Numbered from the stretch's first letter, positions 17,105-25,522 are shown. The stretch: 64,000 nt of DNA from Nocardia brasiliensis IFM 10847 (GCF_000710915.1 NZ_BAUA01000060.1:1-64000); one strand, 5' to 3'. Translations and numbers: made by a program. Notes: generated from the letters alone by a model not told the origin.

Positions 17105-17635
17105 TTGACGAACACCGCGACCAGCCGCAAGCCGTTGAACTCCACGGCGGCGTCGCTGCTCGGATTTCTGCACGAGGGCCCGATGTCGGGCTGGGATCTG
17201 GTGGCCAAGGCCCAGGACCGGATCGGCGACTTCTGGACGATCACCCAGAGCCAGGTCTACCGGGAACTCGCCACGATGGACGCGGCGGGACTGGTGGAGA
17301 AAGGCGTCCCAGGGGCGCGCGAGCGCACGCCTTATCTGATCACCGACGCTGGGCGAGAAGCGTTCTCGGAGTGGATCGCCCGCGATCCGGGCGGCGAGAA
17401 CATCCGCTTCCCGCTGTTGCTCACGCTCTCCTTCGGGGACCATCTCGATCGCGCCCACCTCGATCGCATCATCGCCGCCAACCGGGAGATCCATCAGGGC
17501 AGGCTGAGCAGGTATCTGGACGAGGACCCCACCGACCTACCGCCCTACGCCCGCGCCACGCTGGATTTCGGCATCGGCTACGAACGCGCCGTGCTCGACT
17601 GGTTCGATCGCCTACCCGAACTGCTCGGCCGCTGA
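17105..17635 (+). CDS. PadR-family transcriptional regulator
   Basis: A 176-residue regulator with an N-terminal winged helix typical of PadR (LLGFLHEGPMSGWDLVAKAQ...FWTITQSQVYRELATMDAAGLV, about residues 15-63) and a C-terminal helical dimerisation region (about 100-170). The family usually represses detoxification or efflux genes and its own promoter. The start is TTG with AGGGAG about 7 bases before it. The 3' end overlaps that of convergent cobK by 24 bases. A clear palindromic operator precedes it. No obvious target gene other than itself is in the window. Confidence 0.88.
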   Translation: MTNTATSRKPLNSTAASLLGFLHEGPMSGWDLVAKAQDRIGDFWTITQSQVYRELATMDAAGLVEKGVPGARERTPYLITDAGREAFSEWIARDPGGENIRFPLLLTLSFGDHLDRAHLDRIIAANREIHQGRLSRYLDEDPTDLPPYARATLDFGIGYERAVLDWFDRLPELLGR

Positions 17636-18370
17636 TCGCCGCGCCCGCAGCCATTCCCACACCTGCGCAACGGTTTCCATCGGCACGGCCCCGTCCGGCA
17701 GCGGCGGGCGCTCGATCACGACCACCGGTACTCCCGCCGCCCGGGCCGCGGCCAGCTTGGCCTCGGTCCGCTCGCCGCCGCTGTCCTTGGTGACCAGCAG
17801 ATCGATGCGCCGGTCCGCGAGCAGGCGAGCTTCCTCGGCGAGCGTGAAAGGCCCACGTGCCAGCAGCAATTCGTGCCGCGGCGGCAGTGCGTCGGCGGGC
17901 GGGTCGATGGCGCGGATCAGGAACCACGGCCGGGTCAAGCCGGCGAACGCGGCGACGCCCTGTCGGCCGATGGTCAGGAAGACGCGTTCGCCTTGCTCGG
18001 CAACGGTTTTCGCGGCCGCGACCAGATCGGGTACGCGAATCCACCGATCGCCGGGGCCGGCGGTCCAGCCCGGCCGCCGCAGCTGCACCAGGGGCAGGCC
18101 GAGCGATTTCGTGGCGGCGGCCGCATGGACGCTGATCACCCCCGCGAACGGATGGGTGGCGTCGACCACGGCCTCGATCCCGTTGGCCGCCAACCATTCC
18201 GACAAACCCGCGACCCCGCCGAAACCGCCGACGCGCACCGCGCCGACCGGCAGCACCGGGTCGCGAACACGACCGGCGAGCGAGGAGACGATGTCGAATC
18301 CCGGCTCGCCGGTCGCGATGCGGGCGAGTTCCCGGGCTTCCCCGGTGCCGCCCAGAATCAGGGTTTTCAG
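17612..18370 (-). CDS. cobK: Precorrin-6A reductase CobK
   Basis: A 252-residue NAD(P)H-dependent enzyme that reduces the precorrin-6A macrocycle. The N-terminus reads LKTLILGGTGEARELARI, matching the CobK nucleotide-binding start. VDATHPFAGVISVHAAAATK (about residues 80-99), RVFLTIGRQGVAAFA and LLVTKDSGGERTEAKLAAAR are diagnostic. No ATG, GTG or TTG lies near that start, so translation most likely begins at CTG (18370). That codon overlaps the upstream stop as CTGA, pointing to coupling with the secreted-protein gene. M. tuberculosis has cobM directly upstream instead. Counterpart: Rv2070c. Confidence 0.9.
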   Translation of the reverse strand: MKTLILGGTGEARELARIATGEPGFDIVSSLAGRVRDPVLPVGAVRVGGFGGVAGLSEWLAANGIEAVVDATHPFAGVISVHAAAATKSLGLPLVQLRRPGWTAGPGDRWIRVPDLVAAAKTVAEQGERVFLTIGRQGVAAFAGLTRPWFLIRAIDPPADALPPRHELLLARGPFTLAEEARLLADRRIDLLVTKDSGGERTEAKLAAARAAGVPVVVIERPPLPDGAVPMETVAQVWEWLRARRSAAEQFG

Positions 18371-18990
18371 GGCTGGCCGCTGAAGTAGGCGATACCCGCG
18401 TTCAGCAGCGACGGACCGCCCGCGACCGCGAGGCCGATGAGCGCGCCGAGCACGGCGCCGGGCACGATGCCGACCGCGAAGAACAGGAACCCGACCGCGG
18501 CCCCGATCAAGCCGCCCACCAGCGCACCGAGCGAAGCCCGCTGCAATTCCGCGAAGAACCACTCCTGCGCACCGATGAACTCGGCGGCGACCGGCGCGTT
18601 CGCGGACGGCTGCACCTTCGGGGTGAGCGTCAGCTGCCTGGCGTCGTCGGCGATGGCCGCGGCGATCTCCACCTGCTGCCCCTTGGCCGTCGCGGTGAGC
18701 GGGATGCTGGTGACGGTCTCCCCCGCCGCGTTCTGCAGCGTGACCGACTGCTTGTCGGCGGCCAGGGTGAACGCGCCGCCGGTGACGGTGGTGACGAGGG
18801 ACTTGCCCGCGTCGGCCAGGGTCAGGGCGTAGTCGACGCCCTGGTCCTTACCGGTGACGGTGGGTGCGGTGGTTGCTTGGTCCTGCGTCGCAGGCGGAAC
18901 GGGCGAGGGTGCGGCGTACCCGGTGCCCCCGCTGACGCCGGTAGCGGTGATGGCCAGAAATGCGGTTGCGGCGAACTTTTTGTATTTCAT
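18367..18990 (-). CDS. Secreted protein with Gly-rich hydrophobic C-terminus (paralog B)
   Basis: A 207-residue exported protein with a signal peptide (MKYKKFAATAFLAITATG, cleavage near GYA/APS) and a beta-rich middle. The C-terminal hydrophobic Gly-rich region (about residues 155-200) includes LGALVGGLIGAAVGFLFFA and GAVLGALIGLAVAGG. Its organisation and stretches such as KDQGVDYALTLADAGKS and FTLAADKQSVTLQNAAGETV match the paralog at 6830-7357. GGGGAG precedes the ATG. It is located exactly where M. tuberculosis has cobM, and its stop overlaps the cobK start. It is not a methyltransferase. The role is unknown; an envelope-associated protein is plausible. Confidence 0.75.
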   Translation of the reverse strand: MKYKKFAATAFLAITATGVSGGTGYAAPSPVPPATQDQATTAPTVTGKDQGVDYALTLADAGKSLVTTVTGGAFTLAADKQSVTLQNAAGETVTSIPLTATAKGQQVEIAAAIADDARQLTLTPKVQPSANAPVAAEFIGAQEWFFAELQRASLGALVGGLIGAAVGFLFFAVGIVPGAVLGALIGLAVAGGPSLLNAGIAYFSGQP

Positions 18991-19016
18991 CTATCTCCCC
19001 ATCAGGAACCGGATTT

Positions 19017-19030
19017 CCGATCATGATCGG
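19017..19030. promoter_or_regulatory. 14-bp palindrome CCGATCATGATCGG
   Basis: A perfect palindrome lies 27 bases upstream of the start of secreted paralog B, in the 80-base gap behind cobL. It suggests that this gene has its own regulated promoter despite its position in the cob operon. Confidence 0.45.
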
Positions 19031-19070
19031 ATCTCGGCCACCGACCCTACCCGCCGCGGGTGCACGATTT

Positions 19071-20327
19071 TTATTCGCGGACCTCATTTCGCGGCCCCGC
19101 ACTGTGCACTTTCACTACCGACCATTGCGTGACCGGCAACTGCGGACGCCAGGTCGTGAACGATCCCAACGGCTCCGCGCGATAGATCTGGAACTTACCC
19201 AACGCCCCGCCGTGCGCCGCCGCCCAGCTGAGCAGCAACGATTCGGATTCGGCCGTCACCGCGTTCGCGACGAGCCGACCGCCCTGGCGCAGCTGCGCCC
19301 AGCATGTCTCGAACAGGCCAGGCTGGGTGAGCCCGCCGCCGAGGAAAACCGCATCCGGCGCACCGGATTCGTGCATCAGCTCTGCGGGGGCGGCACCGCG
19401 CACCGCCACCTGTGGGACCCCGAGCGCCGCCGCGTTGTCGGCGATCTGCTGCCTGCGCTCGGCCGAACGTTCGAAAGAGACTGCGCGACAGCCGGGATGC
19501 GTGCGGCACCATTCGATCGCGATACTGCCCGAGCCGCCGCCGACATCCCAGAGCAGCTCGCCGGGCGCGGGGGCGAGCGCGGCGAGGGTGAGGGCGCGCA
19601 CCTCGTGTTTGGTCAACTGACCGTCGCCGCCGAACAACTCGTCCGGCAGGCCCGGCACCCGCGTCGTCCGCGGCCTTGCCGGATCGGCCACACAGTCGAT
19701 CGCCACGATGTTCAACGGATCGCCCGGCGGATACCGCCAGCGCTTCGCCGTATCGGTCACCAGCCGCTCGCCCGGGCCGCCGAGCTGTTCGAGCACGGTC
19801 AGCCCGGAATCACCGAAACCGTTGCGGGCCAGGAGTTCCGCGAGTGCGGCCGGAGTGTCGTGGTCGGCACTCAACACCAGGACGCGCCTGCCGTGCACCA
19901 GGTCCGGGAGTACGGTCGCCAGCGCTCGCCCGACCACGCTCACCACGGATATCTCGGCCAGCGGCCAGCCCAGGCGCGCGCAGGCCAGCGATGCCGAGGA
20001 CGGCTGCGGCAGTACGCGCAACGCCGCCGGGCCCAGCAGTCGAGCCAAGGTCACGCCGATCCCGTAGAACATCGGATCTCCGCTGGCGAGTACGCACACC
20101 CGTGCCCCGTTGTGGCGCTCGAACAGCTCCGGCAAGGCGGGCACCAGGGGCGAGGGCCACGGCACCCGTTGCGAATCCCCTTCCGGCACAAGCGAAAGCT
20201 GACGCGCCGACCCGAAGACTACCTCCGCGCCCAGTACCGCGTCCCGTGCCGCGGCACTCAACCCGACCCATCCGTCGGCGCCGATACCGACGACCGCCAC
20301 CGGCGGTCCCGCCCACGCCTGGGTCAT
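19071..20327 (-). CDS. cobL: Precorrin-6Y C5,15-methyltransferase (decarboxylating) CobL
   Basis: A 418-residue two-domain enzyme that methylates precorrin-6Y at C5 and C15 and decarboxylates the C12 acetate side chain. The N-terminal tetrapyrrole methylase (CbiE-like) domain spans about residues 8-205 (VAVVGIGADGWVGLS; LASGDPMFYGIGVTLARLLG). The C-terminal CbiT-like Rossmann domain spans about 225-400 (LTKHEVRALTLAAL; LLWDVGGGSGSIAIEW). The ATG at 20327 follows GGAAGGG. The start overlaps the stop of a 65-codon frame that itself overlaps the SDR gene, so a coupled chain is possible. Counterpart: Rv2072c. Confidence 0.94.
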   Translation of the reverse strand: MTQAWAGPPVAVVGIGADGWVGLSAAARDAVLGAEVVFGSARQLSLVPEGDSQRVPWPSPLVPALPELFERHNGARVCVLASGDPMFYGIGVTLARLLGPAALRVLPQPSSASLACARLGWPLAEISVVSVVGRALATVLPDLVHGRRVLVLSADHDTPAALAELLARNGFGDSGLTVLEQLGGPGERLVTDTAKRWRYPPGDPLNIVAIDCVADPARPRTTRVPGLPDELFGGDGQLTKHEVRALTLAALAPAPGELLWDVGGGSGSIAIEWCRTHPGCRAVSFERSAERRQQIADNAAALGVPQVAVRGAAPAELMHESGAPDAVFLGGGLTQPGLFETCWAQLRQGGRLVANAVTAESESLLLSWAAAHGGALGKFQIYRAEPLGSFTTWRPQLPVTQWSVVKVHSAGPRNEVRE

Positions 20328-20521
20328 CGCGCCCTTCCCGGCAGCGGATCGAAGACCACCGGCCGCGCGGCTCCTGCCCGCGGCGCACCGATCCACAAAT
20401 CCATCACTCGCGACGACTCCTCCGGAAGAGCGAGGTGCCGTACCGCGTCCGCCCCGCCGCGGCAGCCGGGCCGGACAGCGGCCGCGTCCCTGCGGCGATC
20501 CGCGATCTCCGCTCCGCTCAC
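20324..20521 (-). CDS. Possible small protein linking SDR and cobL genes
   Basis: A 65-codon frame (GTG start) fills the gap between the SDR gene and cobL. Its GTGA start overlaps the SDR stop and its TGA overlaps the cobL ATG, both by 4 bases, which is how real genes are packed here. The product is Arg/Ala-rich, includes ESSRVMDLWIGAPRAG and resembles no family known to me. High-GC DNA gives such frames by chance, so it may not be a gene. Confidence 0.35.
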   Translation of the reverse strand: MSGAEIADRRRDAAAVRPGCRGGADAVRHLALPEESSRVMDLWIGAPRAGAARPVVFDPLPGRAR

Positions 20522-21273
20522 CGGGGCATCCGACGCCAGATCGATTGGGGCAGTAGGCGCATGGCGAAGAAGATCGGTTGCAGGATGCGGGGGTACCAGA
20601 CCAGCCTGGTGCGCTTGTGCAGACCCTTGACCACGGCGTCGGCCACCCGGGACGGCGTGCTGGAGAAGGGCGCCGGCTCCATGCCCTCGGTCATCCGGCC
20701 GATCACGAAGCCGGTGCGCACGAGGAGCAGGTGAACTCCCGTGTCGTGCAACGCATCCGAGAGACCGCTGGCGAAACCGTCCAGCCCCGCTTTCGCCGAG
20801 CCGTACACGTAGTTGGCCCGCCGGACCCGCATGCCCGCCACCGAACTGAACACGACGAGCTGCCCGTCCCCCTGTGCGCGCAGCATATTCGCGAGCGTGG
20901 TGAGCGCGCTGACCTGGGCGACGTAGTCGGTGTGCACCACGGCGAGCGCGTGCGCCGGATCCTGTTCGGCCCTGGCCTGATCGCCGAGCACACCGAACGC
21001 GAGGATGGCGACGCCGATCTGGCCGTGCTCGGCCGCCAGCTTCTCGAAAAGCGCGGGGTGCGCGGCCGTGTCGTCCGCGTCGAACTCCACGCAGTGCACG
21101 ACTTCCGCACCGGCGGCCATGATCTCGGCGACCTGTTCGGACAGCTCACCGCTGCGGCGCGCCGCGAGGATCACCGTCTGTCCCGGTGCCAGCCGCCGCG
21201 CCACCTCCAGTCCGATCTCACTGCGCCCACCGAGCAACAACACCGTCCCGTCCGCAATCCCACGCGATCCCAT
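20518..21273 (-). CDS. SDR-family oxidoreductase related to DprE2 (Rv2073c-like)
   Basis: A 251-residue short-chain dehydrogenase. The nucleotide-binding loop is VLLLGGRSEIGLEVARRL (about residues 10-27) and the active-site Tyr-x-x-x-Lys is in NYVYGSAKAGLDGFASGL. The GG-x-SEIG loop, the YGS-x-KAGLDGF motif, the VRTGFV...PAPFSSTPSRVADAVV segment and the LLPQSIWRRMPR tail resemble DprE2, the ketoreductase of decaprenylphosphoryl-arabinose synthesis. M. tuberculosis Rv2073c lies in the same place. It is probably a DprE2 paralog of unknown substrate, not DprE2 itself. It may head a minus-strand transcript into cobL. Confidence 0.85.
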   Translation of the reverse strand: MGSRGIADGTVLLLGGRSEIGLEVARRLAPGQTVILAARRSGELSEQVAEIMAAGAEVVHCVEFDADDTAAHPALFEKLAAEHGQIGVAILAFGVLGDQARAEQDPAHALAVVHTDYVAQVSALTTLANMLRAQGDGQLVVFSSVAGMRVRRANYVYGSAKAGLDGFASGLSDALHDTGVHLLLVRTGFVIGRMTEGMEPAPFSSTPSRVADAVVKGLHKRTRLVWYPRILQPIFFAMRLLPQSIWRRMPR

Positions 21274-21456
21274 GCGCCCAGTCTTACAGCACCATCGCGC
21301 GCGACCCGACATCGCCGAGCCATTTGGCGCGTACTGCCCCGCGCGCCCCGTGCTCGACGCGTGTCCGCACGTCCCGCCCGGTGTCGGCCAGCGGAAACCA
21401 GACGGTTCACAGCGCCCGTGCGCCGGGGATCTGAGCACGACCGCTACCGTCATGGC

Positions 21457-21873
21457 ATGCCGACCCCCAGCACCGAGCTGTCCCCCGCCGCGCTCGAGTT
21501 CGTCACCGAACGGCACCTCGCGACCCTCAGCACGGTGCGGGCGAACGGGACACCACACGTCACCGCGGTCGGCTTCACCTGGGATCCCGAGGCAGGGCTC
21601 GTCCGGGTGATCACCGACGGCGGGTCGGCCAAGGTGCGCAACGTCCGGCGTGGCGGTTACGCGGCGGTGAGCCAGGTCGAAGGGCCGCGGTGGCTCACGC
21701 TGGAGGGTCCGGCGACGGTCCTCGACGCACCCGAGGACGTCGCCGAAGCCGAACGGCGCTATGCCGGGCGCTACCGCGTCCCCCGCGAGAACCCCACCCG
21801 CGTGGTCATCGCCATCGATGTCCGCCGCGTCCTGTCCAGTCGCACCCTGCTCGCCCCGGCCCTGGAGCCGTAG
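21457..21873 (+). CDS. FDOR-B split-barrel protein, probable F420-dependent biliverdin reductase
   Basis: A 138-residue protein of the pyridoxamine-phosphate-oxidase-like split-barrel fold. FVTERHLATLSTVRANGTPH and VTAVGFTWDPEAGLVRVIT, then KVRNVRRGGYAAVSQVEG, are typical of the flavin/deazaflavin oxidoreductase B group. Its position next to the SDR and cobL genes matches Rv2074, which is reported as an F420H2-dependent biliverdin reductase, so that activity is the best guess. The ATG at 21457 is preferred because the protein then starts at the conserved LSPAALEFV helix. It is divergent from the SDR gene. Confidence 0.85.
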   Translation: MPTPSTELSPAALEFVTERHLATLSTVRANGTPHVTAVGFTWDPEAGLVRVITDGGSAKVRNVRRGGYAAVSQVEGPRWLTLEGPATVLDAPEDVAEAERRYAGRYRVPRENPTRVVIAIDVRRVLSSRTLLAPALEP

Positions 21874-21993
21874 GCATCGTTGCTCGGCAGAAGTTCTCCC
21901 CGACGGCGGCCGTGCGGCGTCGAATGTGCTTGCCGCCGAGCCACTTCGGTATGCGCACCGGCCCCGTCCCTGAAGCGGGTGCGCATCCGTCGA

Positions 21994-23121
21994 CTACAGG
22001 ATGGTCAGGCCGTGGGGGCGCTGGTTCATCGACTCGCAGCCGTCCTCGGTGACCACGACGATGTCTTCGATGCGGGCGCCCCATGCGCCCCGGAAGTAGA
22101 TGCCGGGTTCGATGCTGAACGCCATGCCCGTCTGCAGGATGAGATCGTTGCCCTCGATGATGTAGGGCTCCTCGTGCACCGAGAGGCCGATGCCGTGACC
22201 GGTACGGTGCACGAAGTTCGGACCGAAACCGGCTTCCACCAACAGATCTCGGCCCGCGGCGTCGACGGAGGCGGCGGTGACGCCGGGCCGGACGGCGGCG
22301 ACGGACGCGGCTTGGGCGCGCTCGAGGACGGCGATCCGGGCGGCGATCTCGGGATTGGGTGCACCCATCGCGTAGGTGCGGGTGGAGTCGGAGTAGTAGC
22401 CGGGCTCGACGGGGCCGCCGATATCGATGACCACCACGTCACCGGCTTCGATGCGGCGCTCGGAGACGCCGTGGTGCGGGTCGGCGCCGTGCGGTCCGCT
22501 GCCGACGATGACGAACGCGGCGGCGGTATGGCCCTCCTCGCGGATGGCGGCCGAGATATCGGCGCCGACCTCCGCTTCGGTGCGGCCGATCTGGAGGAAC
22601 TCGCCCATTCGCGCGTGCACCCGGTCGATCGCTGCGCCGGCCCGGCACAGCGCGTCGATCTCCGCGGCATCCTTGATCATGCGCATCTCCCGCAGCACCG
22701 GCGTGGCCGAGGAGGGCAGGCCGGTGAACGACTGGGCCAGCGGGATGAGGTGCAGCGCGGGCATCGCCTCGGCGACCGCGACCCGGGAGCCGACGTGCAG
22801 CGCGGACTTCACCAGTCCATACGGATCGACGCCGTCGACCCAATCGAGCACCTGCAGGTTGAGCTCGGCCGCCGCGGAACCTTCCAGCGCGGCCAGTTCC
22901 ATCTTCGGGATCACCACCGACGGCGTCGCCCCGTCGGCGGGGATGACCAAGCAGGTCAGCCGCTCGAACGAATCTGCCGCCGAACCGATCAGGTACCGCA
23001 GATCCGGCCCCGGGGTGATCAACAAAGCGTCCAGGTGAGCGGCGCGCATCAGCGCCACCGCCCGCTCCAACCGTTCACCGTAGACATCCGCCGCGAACCT
23101 GGCATCCGTATGCGAGCTCAT
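21994..23121 (-). CDS. M24-family Xaa-Pro dipeptidase (PepQ/PepE-like)
   Basis: A 375-residue pita-bread metallopeptidase. Its N-terminal creatinase-like domain spans about residues 8-140. The catalytic domain carries all five dinuclear-metal ligands in order: Asp in VVVIDIGG, Asp in YYSDSTRTY, His in HRTGHGIGLS, Glu in FSIEPGIY and Glu in ARIEDIVVV. It hydrolyses X-Pro dipeptides in the cytosol. The ATG overlaps the stop of the upstream TetR gene (ATGA), so the two are co-translated. Synteny matches M. tuberculosis pepE (Rv2089c), next to the Rv2090-type exonuclease gene. Confidence 0.93.
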   Translation of the reverse strand: MSSHTDARFAADVYGERLERAVALMRAAHLDALLITPGPDLRYLIGSAADSFERLTCLVIPADGATPSVVIPKMELAALEGSAAAELNLQVLDWVDGVDPYGLVKSALHVGSRVAVAEAMPALHLIPLAQSFTGLPSSATPVLREMRMIKDAAEIDALCRAGAAIDRVHARMGEFLQIGRTEAEVGADISAAIREEGHTAAAFVIVGSGPHGADPHHGVSERRIEAGDVVVIDIGGPVEPGYYSDSTRTYAMGAPNPEIAARIAVLERAQAASVAAVRPGVTAASVDAAGRDLLVEAGFGPNFVHRTGHGIGLSVHEEPYIIEGNDLILQTGMAFSIEPGIYFRGAWGARIEDIVVVTEDGCESMNQRPHGLTIL

Positions 23122-23750
23122 TCGTCCGACGTTACCCGCCCGGCCCGTCCCGGCGAACCCGAACTCCCGCCCCCGGAGATCAGTTTGCGGGCGGTGAATC
23201 GGACCGTTTCGTCCCAGTCGTGCGGGTGCAGGTAACGACGCACGCTGGTGAAGTGGTCGGCCAGGCCGGTGATGACCGACCACAGGACCGTCACGGTCAT
23301 GCCCGGGTCGTCCCCGAGGTCCAGCCGCTCGACGGTGTGCAGGATCAGATCGTAGGCGCGGGCGGCCGCGGTGATCAGCTGTGCACCGGACTCGTCGCTC
23401 AGGTCGACCTCGCCGGCCAGCACGGCCCAGATATTGAGTTCGCGCCCGTACACCCGGTACATCTCCAGGTATTCGGTCGCGACGAGGACGAACAACTCCT
23501 CGAGATCTTCGGTCGCCGCGCAGCTCGGCTCGACCTTGCCGACGAATTCCTCGAGCCGTTCGGCGTACAGGGTCGCGTAGAGCGCCTCTTTGGTCGCGAA
23601 GTAGGTGTAGACCGTGCCCGGGCTGATGCCCGCGCCCCGGGCGACATCGCGCATCTGCAATGCCGCGTAACCCTTTTCGGTCAGCAGTCGCCGCCCCGCG
23701 ACGAGGATGTCTCGTCGCCGGGTCTCGCGGTCGCCCCATTTGGTGGCCAT
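23118..23750 (-). CDS. TetR-family transcriptional regulator
   Basis: A 210-residue TetR-type repressor with an N-terminal HTH (RRRDILVAGRRLLTEKGY...MRDVARGAGISPGTVYTYFA, about residues 10-52) and a helical ligand-binding C-terminal domain. The ATG at 23750 is preceded by GCAGG. A GAAC-CGG-GTTC palindrome lies 15 bases upstream, and two matching GAAC-N3-GTTC sites precede the SDR/acyl-CoA ligase operon at 26421. The likely regulon is therefore this gene (with co-translated pepQ) plus that lipid operon. The effector is probably an acyl-CoA or fatty acid, by family analogy. Confidence 0.88.
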   Translation of the reverse strand: MATKWGDRETRRRDILVAGRRLLTEKGYAALQMRDVARGAGISPGTVYTYFATKEALYATLYAERLEEFVGKVEPSCAATEDLEELFVLVATEYLEMYRVYGRELNIWAVLAGEVDLSDESGAQLITAAARAYDLILHTVERLDLGDDPGMTVTVLWSVITGLADHFTSVRRYLHPHDWDETVRFTARKLISGGGSSGSPGRAGRVTSDE

Positions 23751-23764
23751 GCACCTGCCGTTCC

Positions 23765-23775
23765 GAACCGGGTTC
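23765..23775. promoter_or_regulatory. TetR operator GAAC-CGG-GTTC
   Basis: A palindrome 15 bases upstream of the TetR start. A near copy, GAGC-CGG-GTTC, lies at 23841-23851. The half-sites and 3-base spacer match the two sites at 26484-26510. Confidence 0.6.
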
Positions 23776-23902
23776 AATTTGCCTGACCCGAGGGTGGTGC
23801 ACCGCGGGCGCGGGTGTCAAGCAGGGCCGACCGCTTCGGCGAGCCGGGTTCAGGCGATGCGTTGCGTGATCGCATGGATCTTCTTGCTGCCGCGACAGGT
23901 GC

Positions 23903-25522
23903 TCAGCCGGGCGGCTGGAGCAGCAGCGAGCGCAGCGCAGGACGGTCGACCTTGCCGGACGGATTGCGCGGTATCTCGGCGACGAGCCGGATATCGCGCG
24001 GCTGCTGGAACCGGGACACGTTGTGCCGGAGGTATTCCCGGATGTCGTCGACGCTCGGCGCACAACCGGGCTCGGGCACCGCGAAAGCCGCGAGCCGCTG
24101 GCCGAATTCGTCGTCGTCCACCCCGATCACCGCGACATCACACAGTTCCGGATGCGCGGCGACGACATCCTCCACCTCCTGGGGATAGACGTTCTCGCCG
24201 CCGGACACGATCATGTCGTCCTCGCGGCCCGCGAGGAACAGGCGTCCGTGCGCATCGAGCGAACCGAGGTCACCGCTGTTGATCAGGCCGTCGACCCGGC
24301 TCTTGTCCCCGCCGCCGGTGTAACCGGTGAAACCCAGTGCGCTGCCGACGAATACATGCCCGACCACGCCCGGCGGCAAGCGCCGGCCCGCGTCGTCGAG
24401 AATGCGCACCTCGGTGCCGAGTACGGGCCGGCCGACCGTCCCCGGGGCGCCGCGCAGGTCCGCCGGCGTGGCCAGCGAACCGATTCCTACCTCGGACGAG
24501 CCGTATCCGTTGTACAGCACCTCGCCGAACGCCTCGATGAATTCCGTTGCCAGCGCGGGACGCAACGGCGCGGCACCACACAGCACCACCGACAGCGACG
24601 ATCGATCGAAACGAGCGCGATCCGCCACCGGGACCGCGAGGATCCGTTGCAACATGACCGGGACCACGGCCAGCATCCGCACCCGATGCTCGGACACCGC
24701 GGCCAAAGTGGCGGCCGCGTCGAAGTGGCGCCGCAGGATCAGCTTGCCGCCCAGCGCGATCCCCAACAGCAGCACACCGAGACCGAACCCGTGGAACAGC
24801 GGGATCTCCACGGCGACAGCCGCCCCGGTGCGCAACCCGGTGCGGCGCAACAGACTCGTGGCCGTCCCGACGACCGCCGACGCCGCCGGATCGCGGGGTA
24901 CCCCCTTGGGTGTCCCGGTCGTGCCGGAAGTCAGAATCACCATGCGCCCGGCCCGAACTTGCACCGGCGCGCGCAGACCACGGCGCACCATGGCCGCCAC
25001 CGAGTCCCCCGCCGCCTCTCGCTCCGCGTAGCAGATCACCACGGGTCCTTCGTATCCCGCGGCGCGCACGACCGGCACGAACTCCGCGTCGCAGAGCACT
25101 GCGGCGACAGGTTGCCCCGTCAGCGAGCGGGCGAGCGTCTCCGCGGCGAAACCGGTGTTGAGCAGTACGACGTCCGCGCCGGTGGCCAGCACGCCGAAGA
25201 GCCCCGCCGCGTAGTAGCGACTGTTGCGGCACAGCACGGCCACCGCGGCACCCGGGCCGATGCCGTAGTCGGTGCGCAGTCCGCCCGCGATCGCGTCGGC
25301 CAGTGCGGACAGCTCGGCGTAGGTGAGCGTGCCCCGCTCGTCGACGACCGCCGTGCGGTCCGGCCAGCGGGCGGCCGAGACCGACAGCAACACAGCGGGA
25401 TTCGATCCGTTGCGCAGGACCGCGACACCCATCCGGGCAGCGGCCGCCGGGCCGACCGGCCAGACCACCCGCGCCCGCACGAACGCCGCGGCCGCCGCCG
25501 GACCGGAGCGCAGCAGGCTCAT
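23903..25522 (-). CDS. Acyl-CoA synthetase / long-chain fatty-acid-CoA ligase
   Basis: A 539-residue adenylate-forming enzyme that activates a carboxylic acid to acyl-AMP and then acyl-CoA. Motifs in order: MVILTSGTTGTPKGVP (P-loop, about residue 190), YNGYGSSEVGIGSL (about 325), INSGDLGSLDAHGRLFLAGR (about 410-430), MIVSGGENVYPQEVE, and the catalytic Lys in IPRNPSGKVDRP (about 525). The ATG overlaps the stop of the SDR gene by one base (TGATG), so they are co-translated. The operon has a duplicated GAAC-N3-GTTC operator. A lipid- or steroid-like substrate is probable; chain length is not predictable. Confidence 0.9.
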   Translation of the reverse strand: MSLLRSGPAAAAAFVRARVVWPVGPAAAARMGVAVLRNGSNPAVLLSVSAARWPDRTAVVDERGTLTYAELSALADAIAGGLRTDYGIGPGAAVAVLCRNSRYYAAGLFGVLATGADVVLLNTGFAAETLARSLTGQPVAAVLCDAEFVPVVRAAGYEGPVVICYAEREAAGDSVAAMVRRGLRAPVQVRAGRMVILTSGTTGTPKGVPRDPAASAVVGTATSLLRRTGLRTGAAVAVEIPLFHGFGLGVLLLGIALGGKLILRRHFDAAATLAAVSEHRVRMLAVVPVMLQRILAVPVADRARFDRSSLSVVLCGAAPLRPALATEFIEAFGEVLYNGYGSSEVGIGSLATPADLRGAPGTVGRPVLGTEVRILDDAGRRLPPGVVGHVFVGSALGFTGYTGGGDKSRVDGLINSGDLGSLDAHGRLFLAGREDDMIVSGGENVYPQEVEDVVAAHPELCDVAVIGVDDDEFGQRLAAFAVPEPGCAPSVDDIREYLRHNVSRFQQPRDIRLVAEIPRNPSGKVDRPALRSLLLQPPG

